Assembly (NCBI RefSeq): GCF_000968055.1
Contig: NC_022538.1
Span: 62,001 to 126,000 of the forward strand
Source of the DNA: Alteracholeplasma palmae J233
Lineage (GTDB): Bacteria > Bacillota_I > Bacilli_A > Acholeplasmatales > Acholeplasmataceae
Direction: 5' to 3'
DNA: 64,000 nucleotides
Under the pieces are notes generated by a model. It did no database searches and was not told where the DNA came from. It was given only the letters and a program-made list of their open reading frames with translations. Both the position numbers and the translations under genes were made by a program. This document shows positions 44,193 through 52,754 of the stretch, piece after piece; positions within the stretch are counted from its first letter, which is position 1, and the number at the start of each line of letters is the position of its first letter.

Positions 44193-44468
44193 ATGGAACT
44201 ATATCAAAGCATAATAATATGGACAATATTTATTACTCTTTCAATACTTACTTTTTTTTCAATAACTAAAATATTCCCAAATAATAAAACTAAAAATTCA
44301 AAAAGCACTAAAATTTTATTTTTTAATATATCGATGGTGTTTTCTTGCTTATTAGGAATATTTATAACAATGTCTAAAAATCAAATAGATGGTTTAGTTT
44401 CGTTTTTTTCGCTTTTAATTGCATATATCATTATTATAATTAAAGTCAAAGATTATTTGAAAAAATAA
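44193..44468 (+). CDS. 3-TM protein, candidate immunity to precursor 2
   Basis: This is 91 residues and paralogous to the protein at 31892 (shared YQ...FP.NK...SMVFSCLLGIFITMSKN). It lies 9 bases after precursor 2 and before a strong hairpin (44498-44531), so precursor and this protein form one unit. That position is the main argument for an immunity role. Confidence 0.6.
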   Translation: MELYQSIIIWTIFITLSILTFFSITKIFPNNKTKNSKSTKILFFNISMVFSCLLGIFITMSKNQIDGLVSFFSLLIAYIIIIIKVKDYLKK

Positions 44469-44497
44469 ATGAAAGCATAGTATAAATCTTATGATAG

Positions 44498-44531
44498 AAG
44501 TCAAGCCTTGATGCTACAAGGGCTTGACTTA
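44498..44531 (+). terminator. Strong hairpin after the precursor 2 unit
   Basis: AAGTCAAGCC (44498-44507) and GGCTTGACTT (44521-44530) are perfect inverted copies; CTTG/CAAG extends the stem with one bulged G. The T-run is weak (ACCTTTT). It is the counterpart of the hairpin after precursor 1. Confidence 0.65.
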
Positions 44532-44625
44532 CCTTTTAAACTGTGTACAAGCTGATTGAATACTAGTAACTGTTAAATTTGATTTTAACAACACTAATTG
44601 AAACTATTCTAACAGGGGTATCTAC

Positions 44626-44686
44626 AGTTCTAGTTAATTATATTATTGAGATAAACTACAGAAAATACATTATTAATAAGAAATAA
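44626..44686 (+). pseudogene. C-terminal fragment of a 42891-like gene
   Basis: In frame with TAA 44684-44686 the sequence reads LVNYIIEINYRKYIINKK, almost the same as the end of the 42891-43266 gene. Nothing upstream continues the match, so it is a duplicated 3' fragment at the edge of copy 2 of the segmental duplication. Confidence 0.65.
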
Positions 44687-45125
44687 ATCACAGATATATA
44701 AATAGAACTTTTGTTAAGTAAGTATATGCTAATTTTTTTATGAAAGGATAGAATATAAGAGATGAAGAGTAGTCGAGGAGTTAAACTGTTTTTAATCATT
44801 TACATAACCATATTAGATTTAATAATGGCTGGATTTATGATCTATTATTTAATAAATAAAAATTGGATTTTAGGAGGATTATACGCTTCAACAACCCTAA
44901 TCATAGCAGGTAATATAATTGTTACTATATGCGATTATATTAATAAAAAAGATTGAGTTATGCGGGTTAATGAATCTTAAGTAAAGTCTATATGTAGCCC
45001 TTACCGTAAGTAAATTAGATAAGATAAAAGTATTTAAAATCATATAGAGTTGATTATATGATTTATAGATAAGTAATAATATTTGTTGTCTTAATAAAGA
45101 CAATAAACAAAATTAAATTTAGGAG
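44633..45125 (+). repeat. Segmental duplication, copy 2
   Basis: It matches 43213-43700: gene fragment, the AATAAATCACAGATATATAA spacer, a 64-residue protein gene and the AT-rich tail up to a TTTAGGAG motif. It then joins the 45133 gene instead of a bacteriocin gene. Confidence 0.75.
44762..44956 (+). CDS. 64-residue 2-TM protein, copy 2
   Basis: Paralogue of the 43342 protein, same length and topology, with substitutions mostly inside the helices (for example VGVMIYFLIKKNW versus AGFMIYYLINKNW). SD GAAAGGATAG. Part of the duplicated segment. Confidence 0.6.
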   Translation: MKSSRGVKLFLIIYITILDLIMAGFMIYYLINKNWILGGLYASTTLIIAGNIIVTICDYINKKD

Positions 45126-45132
45126 TAGTAAT

Positions 45133-45510
45133 ATGAAAGTAAAGTCAGGTGTTTATTTTATAACAATCTTTATAGTTAGTTATATAGTTTTTATTCTTGA
45201 TTGGATATTAATATCTAAAAGTAATGAAAGTCTTATTATACAAAATATACTGTTTTTCTTGATTTTGATAATTTATAGTGTAGCTTTTGTAAGGAAAAAG
45301 CAGATACTAAGTAAATACAGTAAGGAAACAATAACTGCGGTTTTATTTATCCCTAATGTAGTATATGTTATTTATTCGGCTGGACCTGGAGTTGGACAAA
45401 ATGATGTTACGCCGCTATTTAAAATTTTGTATATAGCATTAGGTGTAACTAGTATTTGTTATATGCTCTACTATTATGGTTTCATCTATAAAAAAAAGGA
45501 TTCAGAATAA
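45133..45510 (+). CDS. 4-TM membrane protein (array)
   Basis: This is 125 residues with helices at about 6-27, 36-53, 72-88 and 98-118. The loop SAGPGVGQNDVTP between helices 3 and 4 is probably outside. SD TTAGGAG is the one carried by the duplicated segment. Family unknown. Confidence 0.55.
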   Translation: MKVKSGVYFITIFIVSYIVFILDWILISKSNESLIIQNILFFLILIIYSVAFVRKKQILSKYSKETITAVLFIPNVVYVIYSAGPGVGQNDVTPLFKILYIALGVTSICYMLYYYGFIYKKKDSE

Positions 45511-45608
45511 TATAGGCATTCTAATATTTATAAAGAAAGTAATAATGGATTTTAAAAACTAATATAAGTAGTAAAAAAATGAAAGTTAATAATTATAAGA
45601 GATAAAAT

Positions 45609-46337
45609 ATGAAAATAAGAAAGAATTTACTTATTGTAACGTATCTTACCTATTTTTTATTAGGATTTGTTACAACTATGATAACATCAAACAAATACAA
45701 TAACTTAGTTGATAATATATGGCTTAAAAGTATTCAAGTTACGATCTGTTTAATGTTTGCTTTAACATTATTAGTAAGTGAAGGTATCGCAATGCATAGA
45801 ATTAAATCTATAAGAACAATGCTACATATACTTTTGATTTTTACGATTAGTATTAATTTAATTTTTAAAATAAACTGGATAGTCATTTCAGTAATTCAAA
45901 TGTGCTTAATGTTGTTGTTATTCTTTTCATTAATTTATACTAAATATGAAGATAAAGAAGATGAACTTAAAAGAATAATTACTAATACTTATATTATGAG
46001 TAATGTTATGCTTATAGTTATCACTATTTTTTCAATTATAAAAACAGAAACAATATATATATCACTTATTATTTTAGTCATTTATATTATTTCTATTAAA
46101 ATAATTGAATTAAAATTCTTTGGAAATAAGTTAACGATACTCGAATTATTATTTTACTTTCTTATAGTTTTAATACCTGTTATGGGATGGATATCATCAA
46201 GCTATATTATGGGAAGTCAAAATATAGAATATAGTTTCTTTGCATTACCTTTAATTGCTTCAGTAACGCTATTATGCTTTGGTGTAGCAATTAATAAAAA
46301 AATGTATCATTTGATGATACAAAAAAATGAATTTTAA
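45609..46337 (+). CDS. Polytopic membrane protein, about 8 TM (array)
   Basis: This is 242 residues, TM helices in four pairs, with one charged cytoplasmic loop in the middle (YEDKEDELKRI). The SD is weak. Size and layout recall the 41147 protein but no convincing sequence match was seen by eye. Confidence 0.5.
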   Translation: MKIRKNLLIVTYLTYFLLGFVTTMITSNKYNNLVDNIWLKSIQVTICLMFALTLLVSEGIAMHRIKSIRTMLHILLIFTISINLIFKINWIVISVIQMCLMLLLFFSLIYTKYEDKEDELKRIITNTYIMSNVMLIVITIFSIIKTETIYISLIILVIYIISIKIIELKFFGNKLTILELLFYFLIVLIPVMGWISSSYIMGSQNIEYSFFALPLIASVTLLCFGVAINKKMYHLMIQKNEF

Positions 46338-46353
46338 ATTAAGGAGATAGAAC

Positions 46354-46668
46354 ATGAATTATTTTATAAACATAGTACTTTTGGTATATTTAGGTGGTTC
46401 AATATTTGATATATATAAAGAGAAAAAGAATAACTTTTCTATGGATAATAAAGTAAAGTCAGTCTTTATACGTCATCAAATACCTTTACTATTGTGTTTT
46501 GTTATAGGCTTAGTCCTTTCTATAATTTATGTAAAACAAATAGAAGATTTTATGAAAGAACCATTTCTTTTAATTATCTATTTTAGTTTAATAGCTTTCA
46601 ATATAATTAGTATGTTTACATATATAACTGTAATACTAAAGACAAAAAATATAGAAGATAATAAGTAG
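46354..46668 (+). CDS. 3-TM membrane protein (array)
   Basis: This is 104 residues with helices at about 3-18, 45-66 and 76-96 and a basic loop (DIYKEKKNNFSMDNKVKS) after the first. SD AAGGAGA. Family unknown. Confidence 0.5.
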   Translation: MNYFINIVLLVYLGGSIFDIYKEKKNNFSMDNKVKSVFIRHQIPLLLCFVIGLVLSIIYVKQIEDFMKEPFLLIIYFSLIAFNIISMFTYITVILKTKNIEDNK

Positions 46669-46719
46669 TCATATACAAAATAAATGTGTTAATTAATATA
46701 AGTATATTAGGAGATTTAA

Positions 46720-47358
46720 ATGATGAATAAAGAGAAAAAATTGATAATTGGAACTGTAGGTTATATTTTAGTAATGGTAGCTATTGCAATCATTAGAGAT
46801 AATGCAGCAGATCATATGAAGACAGCTTTACTTTTAGTTACAAGAATTATGGTAATAGCATTAATTGTGTTTTTCATTTTAGCTGCGTATATGATTGCGC
46901 ATATAATCAAAAAGAATAATAAGGAATTTCAACAAAAAGTGATTGATAAAAAGTATGATGAGTTACTAGTTATAACTAAAGCTAAATCTGAAAAATATTA
47001 CTTTGGAAGATTGATTATTAATTCAAAATTTAATTTATTAGTTATACTGTTTATTCTTGGTAAGAATGATGAAGCGTTTGAATTATTAAATCATACTTAC
47101 TGGCGTACTTATAGTAATGGTGTAGTATTTTATAGAGTTCTAGAATTATTATATAAAGATAAAATAGATGAAGCTAAAAAAATAAGAGAAAAACTAAGAA
47201 GAATTAAGCATCAAGAAAATAATTTAGCAATAATAGATCATATTATATCTTTTAAGCAAGATAATCAAGAAAATGAGAAGCTTACTAAAAGTATCTATCC
47301 AATTGTCAGAGAAATGTGCTCTAATAATAAAACAACACATAAACTTAATGAATTATAA
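46720..47358 (+). CDS. 2-TM protein with cytoplasmic helical domain
   Basis: This is 212 residues with two N-terminal TM helices (about 8-26 and 40-64), then about 145 charged helical residues (NNKEFQQKVIDKKYDELL, LGKNDEAFELLNH, LYKDKIDEAKKIREKL) with TPR-like spacing. The layout matches the 34223 protein in the first unit. It may be a distant paralogue acting as a regulator or sensor of the array. SD AGGAGA. Confidence 0.55.
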   Translation: MMNKEKKLIIGTVGYILVMVAIAIIRDNAADHMKTALLLVTRIMVIALIVFFILAAYMIAHIIKKNNKEFQQKVIDKKYDELLVITKAKSEKYYFGRLIINSKFNLLVILFILGKNDEAFELLNHTYWRTYSNGVVFYRVLELLYKDKIDEAKKIREKLRRIKHQENNLAIIDHIISFKQDNQENEKLTKSIYPIVREMCSNNKTTHKLNEL

Positions 47359-47400
47359 AAAAAAAGATTTTTTTAAAATACTGAATGTGAGGGATTAGTA

Positions 47401-47979
47401 ATGAATAAGAAAACAATTACAATTAATATCTTATTATTTTTATCAGGACTTATATTTTCACTTTTTAATGTAGCAATACCTTATGTTGCCTTTAAAACAA
47501 ACACAAGTGTATATTATACATTTGAAATTATTTCTATTTTTATCTTAGGGATAACAATATCACTTATAGCAGATGAAATTAAAAAGACTGTATCATTTAA
47601 TAATATGAAAAAAATTAGATGGGCATATCATAAAAACTTCATATTATTCTATTTATCAGTAGTTATTTTTCATCTTTTATTTTTAGTTCTTAGAATCTCA
47701 GAAAGGACTAATTACTTATATTATGTCATCCCCTGTATTATTTTTATTTTGACAATAGATATCATAAATTCTATTTTAGTTTTTCAAAAATCAAATGAAG
47801 TAGAAAGAAACTATTATACATATTCTTTGTTCAATCAACTCACAAGTGCTATATTAATTTTAAGTTTATGGGCTTTTATGGCAGTATATAGTGAATTAAC
47901 ATCAGTCATACTGATTACTGTCTTAGCTGTTGGTATAAGAGTGTTTCTTATTTATAAGAAACCAAGAATAAAAGACTAG
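47401..47979 (+). CDS. 6-TM membrane protein, last gene of the array
   Basis: This is 192 residues with six TM helices and a conserved-looking charged loop (DEIKKTVSFNNMKKIRW) after helix 2. SD GAGGGA. It is followed by the terminator at 48018, which marks the end of the array. Confidence 0.55.
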   Translation: MNKKTITINILLFLSGLIFSLFNVAIPYVAFKTNTSVYYTFEIISIFILGITISLIADEIKKTVSFNNMKKIRWAYHKNFILFYLSVVIFHLLFLVLRISERTNYLYYVIPCIIFILTIDIINSILVFQKSNEVERNYYTYSLFNQLTSAILILSLWAFMAVYSELTSVILITVLAVGIRVFLIYKKPRIKD

Positions 47980-48017
47980 CTTTAATTAGTATAATAATTA
48001 TATGAGAGATTAGTTAT

Positions 48018-48044
48018 AAACAAGTCTAATGGCTTGTTTTTTTC
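48018..48044 (+). terminator. Terminator closing the membrane-protein array
   Basis: AAACAAG and CTTGTTT (extended by C-G and T-G inner pairs) around TAAT, followed by T7. Confidence 0.8.
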
Positions 48045-48115
48045 ATATAAACCATAAAACAATACTAAAATAAGGTATAATAGATACGCAATCATATAGT
48101 GAAAAGAGGAATAAA

Positions 48116-49321
48116 ATGGAAAAACTAGAAAGACAACAAGTCTTTAGAGATCCAATATACGGCTATATCCATATTGATTATGCCTTTATAGAAAATTTAA
48201 TTGATACTAAAGTATTCCAAAGACTAAGAAGAATCAGACAATTAAGTGGTGTCCATATGGTTTTTCATGGGGCAGAGCACTCACGCTTTATTCATAGTCT
48301 AGGTGTTTATGAACTAGCAAGACGTTTTATAGAAATAAAAGAGATCAATGAAACACTTTCTATTAGAGAACAGTTGCTTTTTTTAACAGCTGCGCTACTT
48401 CATGACTTAGGTCATGGAGCGTATTCTCATGCCTTTGAGTATGTGTTTAAAGTAAATCACGAAAAAATTGGAGCTAAACTGATTAAAGCAGACCAAGAAA
48501 TTGGTGAGATCTTAGATAAAATAGATAAAGACTTTAAATATGATGTTGCATCTATTATCGATAAGAAACATAAATTTCCAATTATTGAACAACTGATATC
48601 AAGTCAATTGGATGTTGATAGATTAGATTACTTAGAAAGAGATGCTTATTTTACAGGAGCTGTTTATGGTCATATTGACCTTGAACGTTTAATGAGAATT
48701 ATCACTGTTAAAAATGATAAAATAGTGTTTAAAGAAAGTGGAATACACGCAATTGAAAACTATCTTATTAGTAGATACCATATGTACTGGCAAGTTTATT
48801 ATCACCCTAAGGCTCGCGCATTTGAAGTTATTTTAGAAAAAATATATTTAAGAATCCATGATTTATTAGAATCAAACTTTGATTTTGGACACGATGTCAC
48901 TGCTCTAAAAAGAATTATGGAAGATAAAAATGACCTAGAGGCTTATAGAGAAATAGATGATTACTATATGAATGGACTGATTGCACACCTTACAAAAAGT
49001 AAAGATGAGATATTAAGCACATTATCAATTGACTTTCTAAATAGACACATATGGGCTTATTTAGATGATACAAAGGAGAACGCAGCTAAAATAAAAGAAA
49101 TTAAAAAGGAATATAAAGACTTAGAAAAATACTATACACTTTCAACTAACGTTGAACAAAGTGCATATAGTGAAACCAGTAAAAATATGGGAGACCAAAT
49201 ATACATACTTAAAAAAGATGGTAACATAGAACCATTAAGTGCACACTCTTCTATTATCCATAGTTTAATTACAACCAGTATTAAAGAAGATGCTAAGTTT
49301 TTTTATAAGGTAAAAAAATGA
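48116..49321 (+). CDS. HD-domain phosphohydrolase (YwfO type)
   Basis: This is 401 residues. The HD motifs are R...H...FIHSLGVYELARRF, LLHDLGHGAYSHAFE and SSQLDVDRLDYLERDAYFTG. The length and C-terminal region match YwfO/dGTPase-like HD proteins, which hydrolyse nucleoside triphosphates. Promoter -10 TATAAT at 48076-48081; SD AAGAGGA. The stop TGA overlaps the ATG of rnmV, showing that TGA is a stop codon here. Confidence 0.88.
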   Translation: MEKLERQQVFRDPIYGYIHIDYAFIENLIDTKVFQRLRRIRQLSGVHMVFHGAEHSRFIHSLGVYELARRFIEIKEINETLSIREQLLFLTAALLHDLGHGAYSHAFEYVFKVNHEKIGAKLIKADQEIGEILDKIDKDFKYDVASIIDKKHKFPIIEQLISSQLDVDRLDYLERDAYFTGAVYGHIDLERLMRIITVKNDKIVFKESGIHAIENYLISRYHMYWQVYYHPKARAFEVILEKIYLRIHDLLESNFDFGHDVTALKRIMEDKNDLEAYREIDDYYMNGLIAHLTKSKDEILSTLSIDFLNRHIWAYLDDTKENAAKIKEIKKEYKDLEKYYTLSTNVEQSAYSETSKNMGDQIYILKKDGNIEPLSAHSSIIHSLITTSIKEDAKFFYKVKK

Positions 49322-49845
49322 ATCAAATTATTGTAGTAGAAGGATATCATGATCAAATAAAAATTAATCAAATATATAAAGATGCACAAGTAATGATTAC
49401 CAACGGTAGTGCTCTTTCAAAAGAAACCTTGTTAAGATTAAAAGCCTTAAGCAAAGATAACCAAATGATATTGTTTTTAGATCCAGACCATGCAGGAGAA
49501 AGACTGAGAAGAATTCTTTCAAAAGAACTTGCTAACGTTGTTCATGCTTTTCTAGATCAAGAATTAGCACATAGTAAAAACGGCAGAAAAATCGGTATTG
49601 AGCATGCCTCAACAAATGACATCCAAAATGCCCTTAATCAGATTTTAATACCTAAAGAAGGAAAAAGTGATATTACACTAAGTTTTCTTTATGAAAATAA
49701 TCTATTAGGAAAAGAAAACAGTAGAGAACTCAGACTTAAACTTGCTAAAAAATTTAATTTAGGTGTAGTTAATGGTAAAACTTTACACAAAAGACTCATA
49801 TGGGCTAATTTAACTCAAAAAGATCTATTAGAGGAGCTAAAATAA
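49318..49845 (+). CDS. rnmV: Ribonuclease M5
   Basis: This 175-residue protein has the Toprim signature VVEGYHDQIKI and FLDPDHAGERLRR with the metal-binding Glu and Asp residues, plus the C-terminal domain typical of RNase M5. It matures the ends of 5S rRNA. The adjacent rsmA is the usual neighbour in Firmicutes and relatives; the start overlaps the HD gene stop (ATGA). Confidence 0.92.
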   Translation: MNQIIVVEGYHDQIKINQIYKDAQVMITNGSALSKETLLRLKALSKDNQMILFLDPDHAGERLRRILSKELANVVHAFLDQELAHSKNGRKIGIEHASTNDIQNALNQILIPKEGKSDITLSFLYENNLLGKENSRELRLKLAKKFNLGVVNGKTLHKRLIWANLTQKDLLEELK

Positions 49846-49846
49846 C

Positions 49847-50638
49847 ATGGAACATAAAGCTAAAAAGAAATATGGACAAAACTTTTTAAAAGATAAAAAC
49901 CTACTTAAAAAGATTATTACAAAAGCTGAAATAGAAAACAAAAACGTTATAGAAGTTGGCCCGGGACAAGGCGCTTTGACTCAATTTGCCCTACCTGTGT
50001 CAAATAAGATGGTTGCTTATGAAATTGATAAGAGTTTAACACCCTATTTAAAACCATTTGTAGATCAAGGTCTAAAAGTTATATTTGGAGATTTCCTTAA
50101 TACGGATTTAGAAAAAGACATTAAAGAAAACTTTAATAACGAAGATGTACACTTTATCGGTAATTTACCTTACTATATTACCTCCCCTATTATTTTTAAA
50201 ATATTAGAAACAGAAAAGATAAAAACAGCGACTATTATGATTCAAAAAGAAGTAGGTGACAGACTTGCTTCTTTACCTAATCAAAAGACTTATAATGCGC
50301 TATCTGTTATTATTCAACACTATACAAACGTAAAAAAAGTAATGGATGTTAAAAGGGCAATGTTTTTTCCACAACCTAAAGTAGATAGTATCATTATTAG
50401 AATAGAGAAAAAAGACCAAAATCTTGGGTCAGATGAAGACTTTAAAGAGTTTGTAAAGGCATCTTTCCTACAAAAAAGAAAGACACTTATGAATAATTTA
50501 TCTACCCATTATAAAGTTGATAAGACTGCTTTACAAGAATTCTTCGTAGGTAATCAATTAGACCTAAATATTAGAGCAGAACAGATTTCTGTTACAAAAT
50601 TTGAAGAATTAGCTAAGAATTGGGTGAAATTTTCTTAG
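49847..50638 (+). CDS. rsmA: 16S rRNA dimethyladenosine transferase
   Basis: This is 263 residues: KKKYGQNFLKDKNLL, the SAM-binding VIEVGPGQGALT, GNLPYYITSPIIFKIL (the NLPY catalytic motif) and VKRAMFFPQPKVDSIIIRI. It dimethylates two adjacent adenosines near the 3' end of 16S rRNA (KsgA). It starts one base after rnmV with SD GAGGAGC. Confidence 0.95.
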   Translation: MEHKAKKKYGQNFLKDKNLLKKIITKAEIENKNVIEVGPGQGALTQFALPVSNKMVAYEIDKSLTPYLKPFVDQGLKVIFGDFLNTDLEKDIKENFNNEDVHFIGNLPYYITSPIIFKILETEKIKTATIMIQKEVGDRLASLPNQKTYNALSVIIQHYTNVKKVMDVKRAMFFPQPKVDSIIIRIEKKDQNLGSDEDFKEFVKASFLQKRKTLMNNLSTHYKVDKTALQEFFVGNQLDLNIRAEQISVTKFEELAKNWVKFS

Positions 50639-50755
50639 ATATGCTATAATTTTTCGGAAAAAAGACGAAAAATGAGTATGAAAACGCTTTGCAATGCCTT
50701 TTTCATGTTATAATCATACTAGGATTTAATGACAAAGAAGAGGAGGATATATGGA

Positions 50756-51019
50756 ATGGAAGTTACTGATGTAAGAGTAAGACTTGTTGAAAGCGATAGT
50801 CGATTAAGAGCAATCGTTACAATCACTTTTGATAATAGTTTTGTTGTACATGATATTCGAGTAATCGAAGGGGAAAACGGAATTTTCGTTGCTATGCCAA
50901 GTAAGAAGATGCCTAATGGTGGATTCAGAGATGTAGCTCACCCAATTCATTCTGATATGCGCAAAGTGATGGAAGACGCTGTAATTGCTGCATACCAAAA
51001 GACCTTAGAAGAAGCCTAA
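50756..51019 (+). CDS. spoVG: SpoVG family RNA/DNA-binding protein
   Basis: This 87-residue protein is recognisable from [23 protein letters not shown] and [21 protein letters not shown]. The ATG at 50756 is 9 bases after SD GAGGAGG; a longer start at 50729 lies before the SD. SpoVG binds nucleic acids and regulates varied genes in non-sporulating bacteria too. It is monocistronic, with TATAAT at 50709-50714 and a terminator after it. Confidence 0.93.
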   Translation: MEVTDVRVRLVESDSRLRAIVTITFDNSFVVHDIRVIEGENGIFVAMPSKKMPNGGFRDVAHPIHSDMRKVMEDAVIAAYQKTLEEA

Positions 51020-51031
51020 GGAAAAAATAAC

Positions 51032-51066
51032 AAAAAAGGGGTCTAGGGAACTAGGCTTTTTTTCTT
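51032..51066 (+). terminator. Terminator of spoVG
   Basis: AAAAAAGGGGTCTAG and CTAGGCTTTTTTT form a GGAA-loop hairpin with G-U pairs and a long T-run. Confidence 0.8.
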
Positions 51067-51190
51067 TATATACAATAAATGATGTAATCATCACTAAAAA
51101 CGCTTACTCTATATCCTTTATGGCTAAATTATTTTAAAAATGTTATAATAACTTTGAAAATAAAAAAATCAATTTGAAAGGTGATTAAAA

Positions 51191-52156
51191 GTGGTTATCG
51201 ACGGAAAAAAAATTAAATTGTTTGCCTTAAGTGCAAATAAACAGTTAGCAGAAAAAATTTCTGCTAAGACAAAAATTCCATTAAGTTTAGTAGATGTAGT
51301 TAAGTTTGCGGATGGAGAAATGACAATGAACATTAATGAAAGCGTAAGAGGGCAACACGTTTTTATTATCCAACCTACAAGTGCACCAGCTAATGATCAT
51401 TTAATGGAAGTCCTTATTTTAGCAGATGCATTAAAACGTGCATCAGCAGCTAGCATCGCAGTAATTATGCCTTATTTCGGATATTCTAGACAAGATAGAA
51501 AATCTCGCTCTAGACAACCAATCACGGCTAAATTGATTGCGGACTTATTACAAGTTTCAGGAGTGAATCGTGTAGCATGTATGGATTTACATGCAGCACA
51601 AATTCAAGGATTCTTTGATATCCCAATTGATAATTTCCCAGCAGCACCACTTTTAGCGGCATATTTTAAAAAGAAAGATTTAAAAGATGTAGTTGTAGTT
51701 TCACCAGACCATGGTGGCGTTTCAAGAGCAAGAATCTTTGCACAATACTTAGGCGCACCGATTGCAATTATTGACAAAAGACGTCCAGAACCAAATAAAG
51801 CTCAAGTTATGAATATTGTTGGTGATGTAAAAGGACAAACAGCAATCATGATTGATGATATCATCGATACAGCTGGAACTCTAACAGTTGGAGCACAAGC
51901 TTTACTTGATGCAGGAGCAAAAGAAGTATACGCAGCAGCAACCCACCCAGTCTTTTCTGGAGAAGCATTAGAAAGAATTAAAAACTCATGTTTAAAAGAA
52001 GTAGTTGTTACTGACACTATCGCATTAGGCACTAAAGAAATGCCAGAAAAAATTGTTCAATTATCCGTAGGATCATTACTAGGAGAAGCAATCTTACACA
52101 TCATTAATGATGAACCTATTAGTGAAATCTTTACTAGAGTAGAAAACTTAATATGA
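51191..52156 (+). CDS. prs: Ribose-phosphate pyrophosphokinase
   Basis: This is 321 residues from GTG 51191 (SD GAAAGGTG). PRPP synthase motifs: [51 protein letters not shown] and the PRPP loop [12 protein letters not shown]. It makes PRPP from ribose-5-phosphate and ATP for nucleotide synthesis and salvage. Extended -10 TGTTATAAT at 51141-51149. Its TGA overlaps the ATG of pth. Confidence 0.96.
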   Translation: MVIDGKKIKLFALSANKQLAEKISAKTKIPLSLVDVVKFADGEMTMNINESVRGQHVFIIQPTSAPANDHLMEVLILADALKRASAASIAVIMPYFGYSRQDRKSRSRQPITAKLIADLLQVSGVNRVACMDLHAAQIQGFFDIPIDNFPAAPLLAAYFKKKDLKDVVVVSPDHGGVSRARIFAQYLGAPIAIIDKRRPEPNKAQVMNIVGDVKGQTAIMIDDIIDTAGTLTVGAQALLDAGAKEVYAAATHPVFSGEALERIKNSCLKEVVVTDTIALGTKEMPEKIVQLSVGSLLGEAILHIINDEPISEIFTRVENLI

Positions 52157-52722
52157 AATTAATCGTAGGTTTAGGAAACCCTGGTGATAAGTATGAAAAT
52201 ACAAGACACAACATGGGTTTTATCGCAATTGATTTTTTACTTACAAAACATAAACTTAAAACAACAGTAGAACAAAAATTCAATGCTGAAATAACTACCC
52301 TAAATCTAGGAAATGAAAAAGCCATTATCGCAAAGCCTTTAACTTATATGAATTTATCAGGCGAAGCAGTTAGAAAAATTATGGACTATTATAAAATAGA
52401 ACCTGATGATTTAATTGTTATTGTAGATGATATTAATCTACCCACTGGTAAATTAAGATTAAGAGAAATGGGCAGTCATGGTGGACAAAACGGACTAAAG
52501 AACATTATTTTAAATCTTAAAACAGAAAAGTTTAAACGCATTAGAATTGGAATTGACCAAGATACTCGAATGCCCTTAGATAAATATGTTTTGGGAAAAC
52601 TTACAAAAGATGAAGAAAATCTCATTTATAATAAACTACCAAATGTTATAGATGCAATTGAAGCCTTTATCAAAGAAGAACCATATAAAGATATTATGAC
52701 AAAATACAACACCCAAGCATAA
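52153..52722 (+). CDS. pth: Peptidyl-tRNA hydrolase
   Basis: This is 189 residues: [22 protein letters not shown] (with catalytic His20 equivalent), [13 protein letters not shown] and [13 protein letters not shown]. It rescues tRNA from prematurely released peptidyl-tRNA. The prs-pth-mfd order is common in Bacillota. The end of the gene contains a hairpin (AACACCCAA / TTGGGTGTT) over the stop codon, without a T-run. Confidence 0.95.
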   Translation: MKLIVGLGNPGDKYENTRHNMGFIAIDFLLTKHKLKTTVEQKFNAEITTLNLGNEKAIIAKPLTYMNLSGEAVRKIMDYYKIEPDDLIVIVDDINLPTGKLRLREMGSHGGQNGLKNIILNLKTEKFKRIRIGIDQDTRMPLDKYVLGKLTKDEENLIYNKLPNVIDAIEAFIKEEPYKDIMTKYNTQA

Positions 52723-52754
52723 GTTTGGGTGTTATCTATCATAAGAGGTTATAC

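Noticed and set aside
43213-45125. CRISPR array or short tandem repeats
   Set aside because: The repeated sequence is one pair of long, diverged segments containing genes, not short, regularly spaced repeats.
30209-48044. Prophage or conjugative element as an explanation of the membrane-protein array
   Set aside because: I saw no integrase, terminase, capsid, relaxase or replication gene and no obvious attachment-site repeats around the array.
52700-52745. Hairpin over the pth stop codon as a true terminator
   Set aside because: The stem is good (AACACCCAA/TTGGGTGTT) but there is no T-run, and mfd follows closely, so it is more likely an attenuating or neutral hairpin.
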